A stretch of 64,000 nt of DNA from an uncultured bacterium (GCA_902792085.1 CADAYE010000004.1:1-64000), one strand, 5' to 3'. Counted from the stretch's first letter, positions 25,991-36,047 are shown. Notes: generated from the letters alone by a model not told the origin. Made by a program: numbers and translations.

Positions 25991-28633
25991 TTAGCCTTTT
26001 AAAGACGAAATGAGTTCATTTATAGATTCTTCCTGCATTTTTATTTCTGCAATTCTCGCATTTGTTTGTTCAACAAGTTCTGCCGGAGCATTTGAAACAA
26101 ATTTAGGATTATTTATTCTGCCTTCTAATGATTTTCTTTCACCTGCAAGTTTTTCAAGTTTTTTATTTTGACGCGCAATTTCCTGTTCAAAATCAATGAG
26201 ATTTTCAAGCGGAATAACTATTTTTGAAGCAGAAACAACTGCACTTGCAGATTTTTTAGCGTTAACTTCTCCGTCAACATAGGTAATATTTTCAACCTTT
26301 GCCATACGCTTTACATAACTTTCAATTTCTTTGAATATCGGCTTTTCATCAGCAGAAGCATGTATTTCAATATCAAAATTTAATGAAAGCGGAATATTGA
26401 AACTTTGTCTTACATTTCTTAAAGACGAAATCGTTTCAAATACAAGTTCCATCTCTTTTGCTTCTTTAGGATATGCCAAGGATTCATCATAAACAGGATA
26501 AGGTGCAAGCATAATAGCCTTTATATCCGTAGATTTCGGAATTAATTGCCATACTTTTTCCGTAATATGCGGCATAATAGGATGTAAAAGTCTCAATGAC
26601 ATATCAAGAACATATCTTAAAACTCTTTGTGTATTAAGTTTAAGTTCAGAATTTTGCAACTGAATTTTGGCAATCTCAACATACCAGTCACAATATGAAT
26701 TCCAGAAGAAATCATAAAGAACATGAGCAGTTTCACCGATTCTGTAATTTTTGATATCTTCATTGACTTCTTTTGCAACACTGTTTAATTTGTCTAATAT
26801 CCATTTATCAGCAATAGTCAAGTTATTAAAATCAATTTCGTTGTTATCAACACCCTCAAGATTCATTAAGACAAATCTTGACGCATTCCAAATTTTATTT
26901 GCAAAATTTCTGCCGTACTCAAAGCGTTCATCACTTATTTTTATATCCTGACCGCCGTAAGTACAAAGAGAAGTCATTGTAAATCTCAATGCATCACACC
27001 CGTATTTATCAATAATTACAACAGGATCAATTGTGTTGCCTTTTGATTTTGACATCTTTTGCCCTTTTTCATCACGAATTAAGCCGTGTATATATACGGT
27101 AGAAAACGGTGCTTTGCCTGTAAATTCAAGTCCCATTGTAATCATTCTTGCAACCCAGAAGAAAATAATATCAAAACCGGTTACAAGAGTTGTTGTCGGG
27201 TAGAATTTTTTAAAATCATCACTGTCGGTATTTGGCCACCCCATTGTACTAAACGGCCACAAACCGGATGAAAACCAAGTATCAAGAACATCTGTTTCCT
27301 GCTCCCAAAGTTCGGGGTTTGGATTTTCTTTTGCTACAATCATTTCACCTGTCTTTTTATTGTGATATGCAGGAATTTGATGCCCCCACCACAATTGACG
27401 GGAAATACACCAATCTCTGATATTTTCCATCCAGCCTAAATAGTTCTTTTCCCATCTTTCAGGTATAAATTTTATTCTGCCGTCATGAACTGCCTTAATT
27501 GCTTCTTGCGCTAAAGGTTTCATTTTTACAAACCATTGTTCCGAAAGTAGTGGTTCAATAGTAGTTCCGCAACGCTGACATTTCCCGACATTATGTTCAT
27601 GGTCTTTTGTTCTTAACAAGAAATTTTGATATGATAAATCACCAATTATCGCTTTTCTTGCCTCATATCTGTCAAGCCCGTGATATTTATGAGGTACTTC
27701 ACCGCAGGCAATCATTTTTGCTTCTTCATCTATAACCCAAATAGGCTTTAACCCGTGTCGTTTACCTACTTCATAGTCGTTAGGGTCATGAGCAGGAGTA
27801 ATTTTTACCGCACCGGTACCAAAGTTTCTGTCAACATATTCATCTGCTATAATCGGAATTTCTCTGCCTGAAAGCGGAACAACAACCGTTTTACCGACAA
27901 GTTCCGAATACTTTTTATCATCAGGATGAACTGCTATTGCAACATCTCCAAAAATTGTTTCAGGTCTTGTCGTTGCAACAATTATTGCTCCTGATTCATT
28001 TTTTAAAGGATAAGAAATTTCCCATAAATGTCCTTGTTCTGTTGCATATTCTGTTTCTACATCAGAAATTGCACTGCGGCAGCGAGGACACCAATTTACA
28101 ATGTATTTACCTTTATATATCAATCCTTTTTCATAAAGGCGGACAAATACCTCTTTAACAGCATCAGAACAACCTTCATCAAATGTGAATCTTTCTCTTG
28201 TTCTGTCAAAAGATGCGCCAAGTCGTTTGCATTGATCTAAAATTCTTGATTTGTGTGCATTTGCCCATTCCCAAGTTTTTTCTAAAAACTTATCACGTCC
28301 TAAATCATACCTTGAAAGTCCCTGCTCTCTTAATTGTTTTTCAACAACATTTTGAGTTGCAATCCCTGCATGGTCGGTTCCGGGGACCCAAAGTGTTTCA
28401 AAACCGCTCATTCTGTGATAACGAACAAGAATATCCTGTAATGTTTCATCTAATGCGTGCCCCATGTGTAACACCCCTGTTACATTTGGAGGTGGAATTA
28501 CAATAGAGTAAGGTTCTTTTTGACTGTGAGCATCTGCTTTAAAAAATCCATTGTCTTCCCAAAATTTATAAATACTTTCTTCTGTTTCTTTGGCATTGTA
28601 AACAGTAGGTAAATCCTGAATTGTTGTAGTCAT
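25991..28633 (-). CDS. valS: Valine-tRNA ligase
   Basis: An 880-residue class Ia synthetase charging tRNA-Val. HIGH box HMGH at 56-59 (PPPNVTGVLHMGHALDETLQ); KMSKS box in GQKMSKSKGNTIDP near residue 528. The editing domain includes TTRPETIFGDVAIAVHP and the zinc-type segments around CPRCRSAISDVE and CQRCGTTIEP. The C-terminal coiled-coil arm (QEIARQNKKLEKLAGERKSL) is typical of ValRS. AAGAGG precedes the ATG. A tRNA-Val gene is in this window at 53654. Confidence 0.97.
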   Translation of the reverse strand: MTTTIQDLPTVYNAKETEESIYKFWEDNGFFKADAHSQKEPYSIVIPPPNVTGVLHMGHALDETLQDILVRYHRMSGFETLWVPGTDHAGIATQNVVEKQLREQGLSRYDLGRDKFLEKTWEWANAHKSRILDQCKRLGASFDRTRERFTFDEGCSDAVKEVFVRLYEKGLIYKGKYIVNWCPRCRSAISDVETEYATEQGHLWEISYPLKNESGAIIVATTRPETIFGDVAIAVHPDDKKYSELVGKTVVVPLSGREIPIIADEYVDRNFGTGAVKITPAHDPNDYEVGKRHGLKPIWVIDEEAKMIACGEVPHKYHGLDRYEARKAIIGDLSYQNFLLRTKDHEHNVGKCQRCGTTIEPLLSEQWFVKMKPLAQEAIKAVHDGRIKFIPERWEKNYLGWMENIRDWCISRQLWWGHQIPAYHNKKTGEMIVAKENPNPELWEQETDVLDTWFSSGLWPFSTMGWPNTDSDDFKKFYPTTTLVTGFDIIFFWVARMITMGLEFTGKAPFSTVYIHGLIRDEKGQKMSKSKGNTIDPVVIIDKYGCDALRFTMTSLCTYGGQDIKISDERFEYGRNFANKIWNASRFVLMNLEGVDNNEIDFNNLTIADKWILDKLNSVAKEVNEDIKNYRIGETAHVLYDFFWNSYCDWYVEIAKIQLQNSELKLNTQRVLRYVLDMSLRLLHPIMPHITEKVWQLIPKSTDIKAIMLAPYPVYDESLAYPKEAKEMELVFETISSLRNVRQSFNIPLSLNFDIEIHASADEKPIFKEIESYVKRMAKVENITYVDGEVNAKKSASAVVSASKIVIPLENLIDFEQEIARQNKKLEKLAGERKSLEGRINNPKFVSNAPAELVEQTNARIAEIKMQEESINELISSLKG

Positions 28634-28766
28634 ATCTTTTCCTCTTTTAATTGTTTATATTAAAAGATTATCACAAAAATAAAATATGTTACGCATTATT
28701 GAAGTAATTGAAATAGAAAAAAAAATATGTTATAATTAAATAAACACAGCGGATATGGGATTACGG

Positions 28767-30554
28767 ATGACACAAACAAATAAAAAAACTGCATTTACAC
28801 TTGCAGAAGTTATGATTGTACTTTTGGTACTTACTATATTATTTGCCGCTTTTGCTCCTTTTGTAACAAAAAGAAGAAGAAATGCTGCTTCAAAACAAGA
28901 GTTTTGGATGTGGTCAAGCCGTAACTATATGGCCGGACCAATGAATACATACTACAAACCGATTTCTGATAATTATTCAGGCGGCATATATATAGGTACA
29001 ACTCCCGATTCGGAAAATGATATTAATTCATCTTATACTCCGATATCTAAACTTGTTATTCGTTCCGGATATATTGCAAATAACACTATACAAAGACAAC
29101 TACAACTAAGATACGGAAGAAATAACTATGAAGATCCTGGGCAGTTGGCAGCAACATTTATTGCCGATAATACAAATTTGTTATTTGGTGCTAATTTCCC
29201 TATGCTTCAAAAAAAAGAAAGCGATGAAACATATCCGAGTAACAATGTTGCATTTGGTTTTAATGCAATGAATGGTATAAAAGATTATAAAAATATTAAT
29301 TCAAAAGCAGATAACAACACTGCTTTTGGTAATGATTCGTTACCAAATACATTCGGTGATGATAATACAGCAATTGGTGCCAGAACCGGATATTCAAACC
29401 TTGCAGGAATTGGAAATACATTTATTGGATATGATAGCGGAACTAAAACAGAGTCAAATTACAATACTTTGGTCGGTTACTCATCCCAAGCGCAAGTAGG
29501 AAGTTACAATACTTTTGTAGGGGCTAATACGGGAAATGTTGGGGGATTGCTTGAAGATAGCACTTCTGATTTTCAATATAATGTTGCTGCAGGGTATAAA
29601 GCATTAAGTAGTCTAACATCCGGCAAATATAATGTTGCAATCGGCTCCGGGGCATTAGGTGCTCTTACAACAGGGAGCTACAATACTGCAATAGGATACA
29701 ATGCATGCGCAGGTATTACAGGGCAGTCATACAAAACATGCATCGGTGCAAATTCAGGACCTGCTTCAGATACTCCTGTAAATAGAGAACTTGCATTTGA
29801 CCAAAATGATGCAACCCCCAGAACATATATAGGTTCTAATCCTAATCTTAATAATAAAAATAACTTTTTGACTGACAGTACTTGGAAATCTTCAGGAAGA
29901 TACGGCGGAGATGCTGTTTTAGAAATTCATAATTCCGGGGGCTATGGAAATAACAAACTGATTAACAACCCTGTAATTCAGTCGAATGCAACAACAATAA
30001 TTAACGGAAACCTCATTGTGAGAGGAAAAACTTATCTGACAATGGGCAATATACTTTACCCGTTCTACTATCAGAATAATATTTTCGGAACAAATAAAGA
30101 TGTAAATTGTGCCGCAAATCAAGTTACTTATAATTTTTCTAATGCCGGAGAATGTGCAACACTTGAACCTATAACAAGTGACAGAAGATTAAAAAATATC
30201 TTATCAAAAAATACTAACGGATTAGATAAAATAAAACAATTAAAAGTTTATAACTACAAATTTAAAAATGACAAAAAACAAAAGCGTCATGTCGGAGTAA
30301 TAGCACAAGATTTGGAAAAAGTTTTTCCTAATTCGGTCTTTGAAGGTGACGACGGTTTTCTTAAAATTAAACTCGATGAAATGTTTTATGCTGTAATTAA
30401 TTCAATTAAAGAGTTAAACGATAGGATTGTTTCATTGGTAAAAAGTGTTGTTTCACTTGAAAAAGAGATAACAGACACCGAAAAAGAGAATGCTAAACTT
30501 AAATCACAGGTTGAGTTGCTGACAACAAGAGTAAACAAATTGAAAAATAAATAA
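28767..30554 (+). CDS. Prepilin-anchored fibre protein with S74 chaperone domain (A)
   Basis: A 595-residue chimera. The N-terminal class III signal (KKTA, cleavage before FTLAEVMIVLLVLTILFAAF) is followed by a beta-rich neck with KLVIRSGY and QLQLRYG. YadA-like head repeats follow (NTAFGNDS, NTAIGARTG, NTFIGYDSG, NTLVGYSS, NTFVGANTG, NVAIGSGAL, NTAIGYNA). A shared shoulder (VLEIHN, NGNLIVRGKTY) leads to a C-terminal peptidase S74 domain with SDRRLK, the self-cleavage Ser at 471, and HVGVIAQDLEKVFPN, then a coiled coil. ATG 28755 is possible; 28767 fits better. S74 domains fold trimeric phage fibres and release themselves. Paralogues lie at 32087 and 34208. Confidence 0.88.
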   Translation: MTQTNKKTAFTLAEVMIVLLVLTILFAAFAPFVTKRRRNAASKQEFWMWSSRNYMAGPMNTYYKPISDNYSGGIYIGTTPDSENDINSSYTPISKLVIRSGYIANNTIQRQLQLRYGRNNYEDPGQLAATFIADNTNLLFGANFPMLQKKESDETYPSNNVAFGFNAMNGIKDYKNINSKADNNTAFGNDSLPNTFGDDNTAIGARTGYSNLAGIGNTFIGYDSGTKTESNYNTLVGYSSQAQVGSYNTFVGANTGNVGGLLEDSTSDFQYNVAAGYKALSSLTSGKYNVAIGSGALGALTTGSYNTAIGYNACAGITGQSYKTCIGANSGPASDTPVNRELAFDQNDATPRTYIGSNPNLNNKNNFLTDSTWKSSGRYGGDAVLEIHNSGGYGNNKLINNPVIQSNATTIINGNLIVRGKTYLTMGNILYPFYYQNNIFGTNKDVNCAANQVTYNFSNAGECATLEPITSDRRLKNILSKNTNGLDKIKQLKVYNYKFKNDKKQKRHVGVIAQDLEKVFPNSVFEGDDGFLKIKLDEMFYAVINSIKELNDRIVSLVKSVVSLEKEITDTEKENAKLKSQVELLTTRVNKLKNK

Positions 30555-30640
30555 CTTTATTTGTAATAAAACTTTGTAATAATGCTAAATTTATTTGAAT
30601 AAATTAAGCGTTTAGTTTACACTATATACAAAGTAGCGTA

Positions 30641-30690
30641 GTGCCGGGTCGGAATTAAAAACCTTACCGGCGAAATAGAAATTAAGGAGA
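30641..30690 (+). promoter_or_regulatory. Candidate pseudoknot riboswitch of metK
   Basis: Stem 1 pairs GCCGG (30643-30647) with CCGGC (30667-30671). Directly before its 3' strand, CCUUA (30662-30666) is perfectly complementary to UAAGG (30683-30687), which is part of the metK AAGGAG ribosome site (30684-30689). The result is an H-type pseudoknot with no bases between the stems and an A-rich 11-base crossing loop (30672-30682). The same topology is used by SAM-II and preQ1 riboswitches. A TATACA box near 30626 would start the RNA just upstream. It does not match a SAM-riboswitch consensus I can recall. Confidence 0.5.
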
Positions 30691-30697
30691 ATGAAAA

Positions 30698-31972
30698 ATG
30701 AGTGGAAAAAACTTTTTATTTACCTCAGAGTCCGTAACAGAAGGACACCCTGACAAAGTATGCGATCAGATTTCGGATGCGATTTTAGACGAATTTTTAT
30801 CTAAAGATAACCGTTCAAGAGTAGCGGCAGAAACTACAGTAACAACGGGTATGGCTTTAATTTGCGGGGAAATTACTGCAGATTGCTATGTAGATATTCC
30901 TGAAGTTGTAAGAAACACTATCAGAAATATCGGTTATACAGGAACTTGTTCCGGCGGATTTGATGCAGATACTTGTGCAGTATTAACAAGCATTGATGAA
31001 CAATCGACAGATATCGGAAACGGAGTCAATAAAGCATTTGAATCACGCTCAAACAATGCAGATACATCCATTATTGAAACTGAAGAACTTGGAGCCGGTG
31101 ACCAAGGGATTATGTTTGGTTATGCTTGTAACGAAACACCTGAACTTATGCCTTTGCCAATCAGTTTGGCTCATAAATTATCATACAGACTTGCTCAGGT
31201 CAGAAAACAAGGACTTGTGGATTATTTAAGACCTGACGGGAAATCTCAGGTAACTGTTGAATACAAAAACGGCAAACCGTACAGAATACATACTGTTCTT
31301 CTTTCAACCCAGCATAATCCAAGCATAAACGGAATTGCTGACAATGAAAAAGTGCAGGAAATAATTAAAAACGACCTTAAAAGACTCGTTATTGACTATG
31401 TATTTGAATCATGTAATATAAAACCTGATGCAGATACAATCATTTTAATCAATCCATCAGGAAGATTTGTAATCGGCGGACCACAAGGAGATTCAGGATT
31501 AACAGGAAGAAAAATTATCGTCGATACTTATGGCGGATATTCAAGACACGGCGGTGGGGCATTTTCCGGGAAAGACCCAACAAAAGTTGATCGTTCTGCT
31601 GCTTATGCATCTCGTTATGTGGCTAAAAATATTGTCGCATCCGGTTTGGCTGAAAAATGCGAAATAGAACTTGCCTATGCAATCGGTGTTGCAGAGCCTT
31701 TGTCTATTATGGTTGATACATTTGGAACAGGCAAAGTTTCTGATGAAGAACTGTCTGCGCTTGTCTCAAAAACATTTGACCTAACTCCTGCCGGGATTAT
31801 CAATAAATTTGATTTGAGAAATCTGCCAAAGAAAAATGGCGGAAAATTCTACCAATTACTTGCAGCGTATGGTCACATGGGCAGAACAGATATAAATGTT
31901 CCTTGGGAATTGACAGACAAAGCGGATGAACTTAAACAGAAAGCAACATCCTGCGGTTTAGGCTGCATATAA
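30698..31972 (+). CDS. metK: S-adenosylmethionine synthase
   Basis: A 424-residue enzyme making SAM from methionine and ATP. Motifs: [20 protein letters not shown] (N-terminal ATP site), [13 protein letters not shown], and [20 protein letters not shown]. Length and order are normal. The strong AAGGAG site lies 8 bases before the ATG and is a pairing target of the leader pseudoknot, so translation may be sensitive to SAM. It is monocistronic, with a bidirectional terminator after it. It stands between the two groups of S74 fibre genes. Confidence 0.97.
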   Translation: MSGKNFLFTSESVTEGHPDKVCDQISDAILDEFLSKDNRSRVAAETTVTTGMALICGEITADCYVDIPEVVRNTIRNIGYTGTCSGGFDADTCAVLTSIDEQSTDIGNGVNKAFESRSNNADTSIIETEELGAGDQGIMFGYACNETPELMPLPISLAHKLSYRLAQVRKQGLVDYLRPDGKSQVTVEYKNGKPYRIHTVLLSTQHNPSINGIADNEKVQEIIKNDLKRLVIDYVFESCNIKPDADTIILINPSGRFVIGGPQGDSGLTGRKIIVDTYGGYSRHGGGAFSGKDPTKVDRSAAYASRYVAKNIVASGLAEKCEIELAYAIGVAEPLSIMVDTFGTGKVSDEELSALVSKTFDLTPAGIINKFDLRNLPKKNGGKFYQLLAAYGHMGRTDINVPWELTDKADELKQKATSCGLGCI

Positions 31973-31990
31973 TAAATATAATTTATATTT

Positions 31991-32031
31991 AAAAAAAAGC
32001 GAAATGACTTATAACCATTTCGCTTTTTTTT
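31991..32031. terminator. Bidirectional terminator
   Basis: AAAAAAAAGCGAAATG (31991-32006) pairs with CATTTCGCTTTTTTTT (32016-32031) around a nine-base loop. It serves metK and the minus-strand fibre operon. Confidence 0.93.
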
Positions 32032-32086
32032 GTTATGAAATATAAACTCATAAACTTTAATGTAAGAGTGTGTATTAAACTGCATT

Positions 32087-34201
32087 TTACTTCTCTAATT
32101 TATCAAGTTCTTTTGATAAAATAATCAATTTATCTTTCAAGATTTTATTTTCTTTTTTCAAAATTACAATTCGTTCAATATCAGTTTTAACTCTTTTTGC
32201 TAAATCTGAAATCTTTTCATACAATTCTTTAACAGAATTTATGGCAGAATAAAACATTTCATCTCTGCGTATTTTATAATATCCCTTATCGTCTTTTGAA
32301 ACGGCATCAGGGAATATTCGTTTCAAGTCTTGAGCAATAACGCCAACCTGATGAACTTTTTGTTTATCATTTTTAAAAGTAAAATTATAAATTTTAAGTT
32401 TTGATAAAAATTCTAATCCTTTTTCAAATGGCTGACCGACGTTTTTAAGCCTTAAATCACTTGTCACCCCGTTGGACAAATTATCTGTTCTCCTTATCCC
32501 GGTAGGTGTAAGTATAGGACAACATGAACCACCCGTAATCAACTGCGTAACAACTGAATCTGTACCACCTTCAGTAAGATTACGAGCGCCATCAAGTTCA
32601 ATATTTGCGGATGTATATGCTGTATCGTTATAAGAAGAACCGCATATGTGCGGCGAGTGCCCCCAAAAATAATTGTACCCGCCAAAAGAATTATCTAAAA
32701 TATTGTTGTAATTTTTAAATGCCAAATATGACCAATCATAAGAATCTCGTCCTGAATTTGAAGAAGTTGAACAGGAATAATTGCAAATACAGTGCTCCCT
32801 ACCGGTATAGGCTTCACGCATATAATTATCATCATTTTTAATTCTTTGGGTAAATTCGCTTCCGTCATAGCCTATCAATGGTTTATGCGCCAAAGCAGAT
32901 TCTTTGTACAACTTATAACCCATTAAAGATATTGTATTTGCATAAGTGTCTACAGATGCATTAGGTCTCATAGGAAATGGGGAACGCCCAACCATATATG
33001 TCTGACCTCTGACAATCAAATTGCCGTTTACCACAACTGATGAATCCCCTAATTTGGGTGCTCCACTGATATCGTTCGGGTATGGATATTTACTGTTCGA
33101 AGTTGTAAGATTATGAACCTCTAAAGTTGCGGCACCTCCAAAAGCAGAAGTTGGTCTGCCGATAAGAACTCGTTCTTTTGTATCAGTAAAAAATGATTGT
33201 GCTGTTGAGCTCATATTTGTGGTATCAACACCATAACCGCCAATGCATGTTGTATATTTAGATGATGGACCTATACCTTTGCAAGCATTATAACCGATTG
33301 CGGTATTGTATTTGAAATTTGAATAAGAATCATCGGCCGGGTTTGCTGAAAGCAATGCTCCGTAACCTATTGCGGTGTTATAATCTCCTCCGGCATTGGA
33401 GCTGTCCCCTATTGCAACATTATAATCGCCTTTAACATTGATATTATTGCCTACTGCGGTTGTATAATTACTTACACTTGATTTTGACGAAGTATTATTA
33501 CCTATTACAGTATTATAATTCCCTGTTGCAGCATTATAAGAATTGTACCCAACAAAAACATTACCATTACCTGTCGTAAGACTTGCCCCCGCACTGACAC
33601 CAACCGCAGTATTTGCACTACCCGTTGTTAAACTTTTCAGTGTATTATACCCAAATGCAGTATTGTATATACCGGAAGTAACAGAATCTAAAGCATCTCT
33701 GCCTAAAGCGGTATTTCCCATAGCCCCGCTACCTATTTGCATTGCGGTAATATCATTCAAATTAGGCTGAACATAAGTAAAACTTAAGTTGTCATAATTT
33801 CCTCCCAACAACAAATTTGTATTGCCCGCAAAGAGATACCCTTTTTTATCTCCGTCATATCTAAACTCAATCTGTTTTTGAAGTTTATTGCCGTTAATTT
33901 TATTTCCCGAACGAATAATAAGTTTTGAATACGGCTGATAAGTCCTTCTGATATCTTCCAAATCAATTGGAGTGATACCAATAAGAGTTTGTTGGAGCAT
34001 AGAACGAATCGGAGCATCAGTATAAATATCATTCGTATTACTTGCGCCTACAGATCCCCAAACATTATCAAGCGCAATATTTGAATATCTTGATGTGAAA
34101 ATAGGAGCGACAGCAGCAAGAACAACAGTCATAACTGCCATTATGACCATAAGTTCCGCAAGTGTAAATGCGGTTATCAGTTTAGTTTTTACCGCTTTCA
34201 T
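32087..34201 (-). CDS. Prepilin-anchored fibre protein with S74 chaperone domain (B)
   Basis: A 704-residue paralogue of the 28767 protein. Leader MKAVKTKLITA with cleavage before FTLAELMVIMAVMTVVLAAV; neck KLIIRSGN, QIEFRYDG, NTNLLLGG; head repeats (NTALGRDAL, NTAFGYNTL, NTAVGVSAG, NVFVGYNSY, NTVIGNNT, NVAIGDSS, NTAIGYGAL). Shoulder LEVHN and NGNLIVRGQTY; then an extra ~150-residue Cys- and Tyr-rich insert (around EHCICNYSCSTSSN). The S74 domain starts at Ser581 (SDLRLK) with QVGVIAQDLKRIFPDAVS, and a final coiled coil follows. It follows fibre gene C by 6 bases in one operon. Confidence 0.88.
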   Translation of the reverse strand: MKAVKTKLITAFTLAELMVIMAVMTVVLAAVAPIFTSRYSNIALDNVWGSVGASNTNDIYTDAPIRSMLQQTLIGITPIDLEDIRRTYQPYSKLIIRSGNKINGNKLQKQIEFRYDGDKKGYLFAGNTNLLLGGNYDNLSFTYVQPNLNDITAMQIGSGAMGNTALGRDALDSVTSGIYNTAFGYNTLKSLTTGSANTAVGVSAGASLTTGNGNVFVGYNSYNAATGNYNTVIGNNTSSKSSVSNYTTAVGNNINVKGDYNVAIGDSSNAGGDYNTAIGYGALLSANPADDSYSNFKYNTAIGYNACKGIGPSSKYTTCIGGYGVDTTNMSSTAQSFFTDTKERVLIGRPTSAFGGAATLEVHNLTTSNSKYPYPNDISGAPKLGDSSVVVNGNLIVRGQTYMVGRSPFPMRPNASVDTYANTISLMGYKLYKESALAHKPLIGYDGSEFTQRIKNDDNYMREAYTGREHCICNYSCSTSSNSGRDSYDWSYLAFKNYNNILDNSFGGYNYFWGHSPHICGSSYNDTAYTSANIELDGARNLTEGGTDSVVTQLITGGSCCPILTPTGIRRTDNLSNGVTSDLRLKNVGQPFEKGLEFLSKLKIYNFTFKNDKQKVHQVGVIAQDLKRIFPDAVSKDDKGYYKIRRDEMFYSAINSVKELYEKISDLAKRVKTDIERIVILKKENKILKDKLIILSKELDKLEK

Positions 34202-34207
34202 TTATTC

Positions 34208-35941
34208 CTATTTCCTTTCAAGTTTTTTTATTCGTTTTTCTAACACCAAAATTTGTTTATTTATATCCTGATGCTCTTTCTTTATACCTAAAATATCTTT
34301 GTTCGCTTTTACAATTTTTGACGATATATCTTCAAGTTTTTGCGCAAGTTCTTTTACGGCATTGATAAGAGCATAAAACATATCTTCAATTCTGATTTTT
34401 AAATACCCTTTTTTATCTTTTGATACCGCATCAGGAAATACTTTTTGAAGGTCTTGAGCAATAACACCGACCTGAGGAGTTTTTTCATCATTTTTATAAG
34501 TATAATTATATGGTCTGAGTTTTAATATTTTGTTAAGCCCGTCATTGTTCAGAGTTATTGCAGTTTTCAATCGTCTGTCAGACGATACTACATTTGCACA
34601 CCCGTTACCGTTCGGATACCCGTCAGAAGTAGAACAATTACCGCCTTTTATCAGCATATTAACAGATTTTGGGTTAGATCGGGTCAGTTCTTTACATACA
34701 TAATTATTATAGTTTAAGATACTTTGATATGCATCATTACTGCAACGGTAATATGCTGTTTCCGCACCGCCGGTTTGGGTATCAGTAAAGACATTATAAG
34801 AAACTCTGCCGTTTTCATCAGACGGATAAAAATTACCTCTTACAACAAGATTTGAATTTATAACAACATTTCCGTAGGTTTGAGAATCTATTGTATTGTT
34901 ATGTACCTCAAGTATCGAACGACCTGAAAAACCTCTTGTATTGTTTGATTGAGGTTTACCGCCTATAAAAATGTGTTCGTCTGAATCTGTATTAAAAACA
35001 GACGGAGTATTATTTGTTGATACTCCGGAATTATACCCGATACATACTCTTGAACCGTCATTTGCCCCTGATATCGAGCTACACGCACCGTAACCTATTG
35101 CAGTCATTGCTTTTACGGCAGTGTCACCTTTTGTATATACCCCGTAACCGACAATCGTGTTATATGAAGCAGTTGCCCCGGGGAAAACAGAACCGACAAT
35201 TGTGTTATAAGACGCAGATGCTGAATTGAAGCCGTTTCCTGTGTATGCACCTAAAAATACATTGTGAGAACCCTCAGAACCTTCTTTATTCATCGCATTG
35301 TATCCAATAACAACATTATTCTTAGTTTTTGTTCCGCTACCTGCATTTGAACCGACAAAAATACCATACTCAGAACCTTTTTGAGATGCATTATGTCCAA
35401 CAGCAGTTACTTGTATCGAGTTAGACTCAGCAAGTCTCATAGCGCCACTGCCTAATACAGAAAAGAAATTGGCATGGGTACCTTTTAATAATAAATTAGA
35501 AAGACCATATATTGTTGAATTTCCATTTTCATAAGGAGTTATATCCGTACCAAATATAAGATTTGATGTACCCACATACAAATTTGCGGCATTTACCCCC
35601 CTTCCTTGTTCTTTAGGACTTTTAGAATATCTAAACTGCATCTGTGGCTGATAGTCATACGGATCTGTGCCTGAAGCAACAACAAGTTTTCCTGCATTGT
35701 CATCTGCGGTCGTCGGAACCATACCCATATAGACGCTTGAAGTCCATGTTTCGTTTCCGGGGTCAAAATAAGCATTTTTTTCAGCGTCACCCGCTACAAA
35801 ATTCCAAATAGATTCTGTTTCGTGAGTTTCTGCTATATGTCTTTTGGTTACAATAGGAGCCATTGCGGCAAATAAAAGAGCAATAACAACGAGTACTATT
35901 AATAACTCTGTTAAAGAAAATGCCCTTATCCCTGTTTTCAT
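34208..35941 (-). CDS. Prepilin-anchored fibre protein with S74 chaperone domain (C)
   Basis: A 577-residue paralogue, first gene of the two-gene fibre operon. Leader MKTGIRA with cleavage before FSLTELLIVLVVIALLFAAM; neck KLVVASGT, QMQFRYSK, TSNLIFGT; head repeats less regular (VTAVGHNAS, GIFVGSNAG, NVVIGYNAM, NVFLGAYTG, NTIVGSVF, NTIVGYGV, MTAIGYGAC). Shoulder LEVHN and NSNLVVRGNFY; S74 domain from Ser454 (SDRRLK) with QVGVIAQDLQKVFPDAVS; closing coiled coil. ATG 35941 gives the normal short leader; the longer frame to 36001 would hide the signal. A promoter-like TGTTATAAT lies near 35990. Confidence 0.87.
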   Translation of the reverse strand: MKTGIRAFSLTELLIVLVVIALLFAAMAPIVTKRHIAETHETESIWNFVAGDAEKNAYFDPGNETWTSSVYMGMVPTTADDNAGKLVVASGTDPYDYQPQMQFRYSKSPKEQGRGVNAANLYVGTSNLIFGTDITPYENGNSTIYGLSNLLLKGTHANFFSVLGSGAMRLAESNSIQVTAVGHNASQKGSEYGIFVGSNAGSGTKTKNNVVIGYNAMNKEGSEGSHNVFLGAYTGNGFNSASASYNTIVGSVFPGATASYNTIVGYGVYTKGDTAVKAMTAIGYGACSSISGANDGSRVCIGYNSGVSTNNTPSVFNTDSDEHIFIGGKPQSNNTRGFSGRSILEVHNNTIDSQTYGNVVINSNLVVRGNFYPSDENGRVSYNVFTDTQTGGAETAYYRCSNDAYQSILNYNNYVCKELTRSNPKSVNMLIKGGNCSTSDGYPNGNGCANVVSSDRRLKTAITLNNDGLNKILKLRPYNYTYKNDEKTPQVGVIAQDLQKVFPDAVSKDKKGYLKIRIEDMFYALINAVKELAQKLEDISSKIVKANKDILGIKKEHQDINKQILVLEKRIKKLERK

Positions 35942-36047
35942 CCTCAAAAATAACTCCAAAAAATGCCTATACTTATACATAATATTATAACACATTAGCA
36001 ATAATCATTCAATATAATTAACAATTTGTGATATTATTTTAATAGTC

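Noticed and set aside
28767-35941. Prophage tail-fibre region
   Set aside because: Despite S74 domains there are no other phage genes, and each protein has a prepilin signal; housekeeping genes flank and interrupt the group.
35942-36001. Longer start of fibre protein C
   Set aside because: It would put 20 residues ahead of the normal short prepilin leader; ATG 35941 gives the typical leader.
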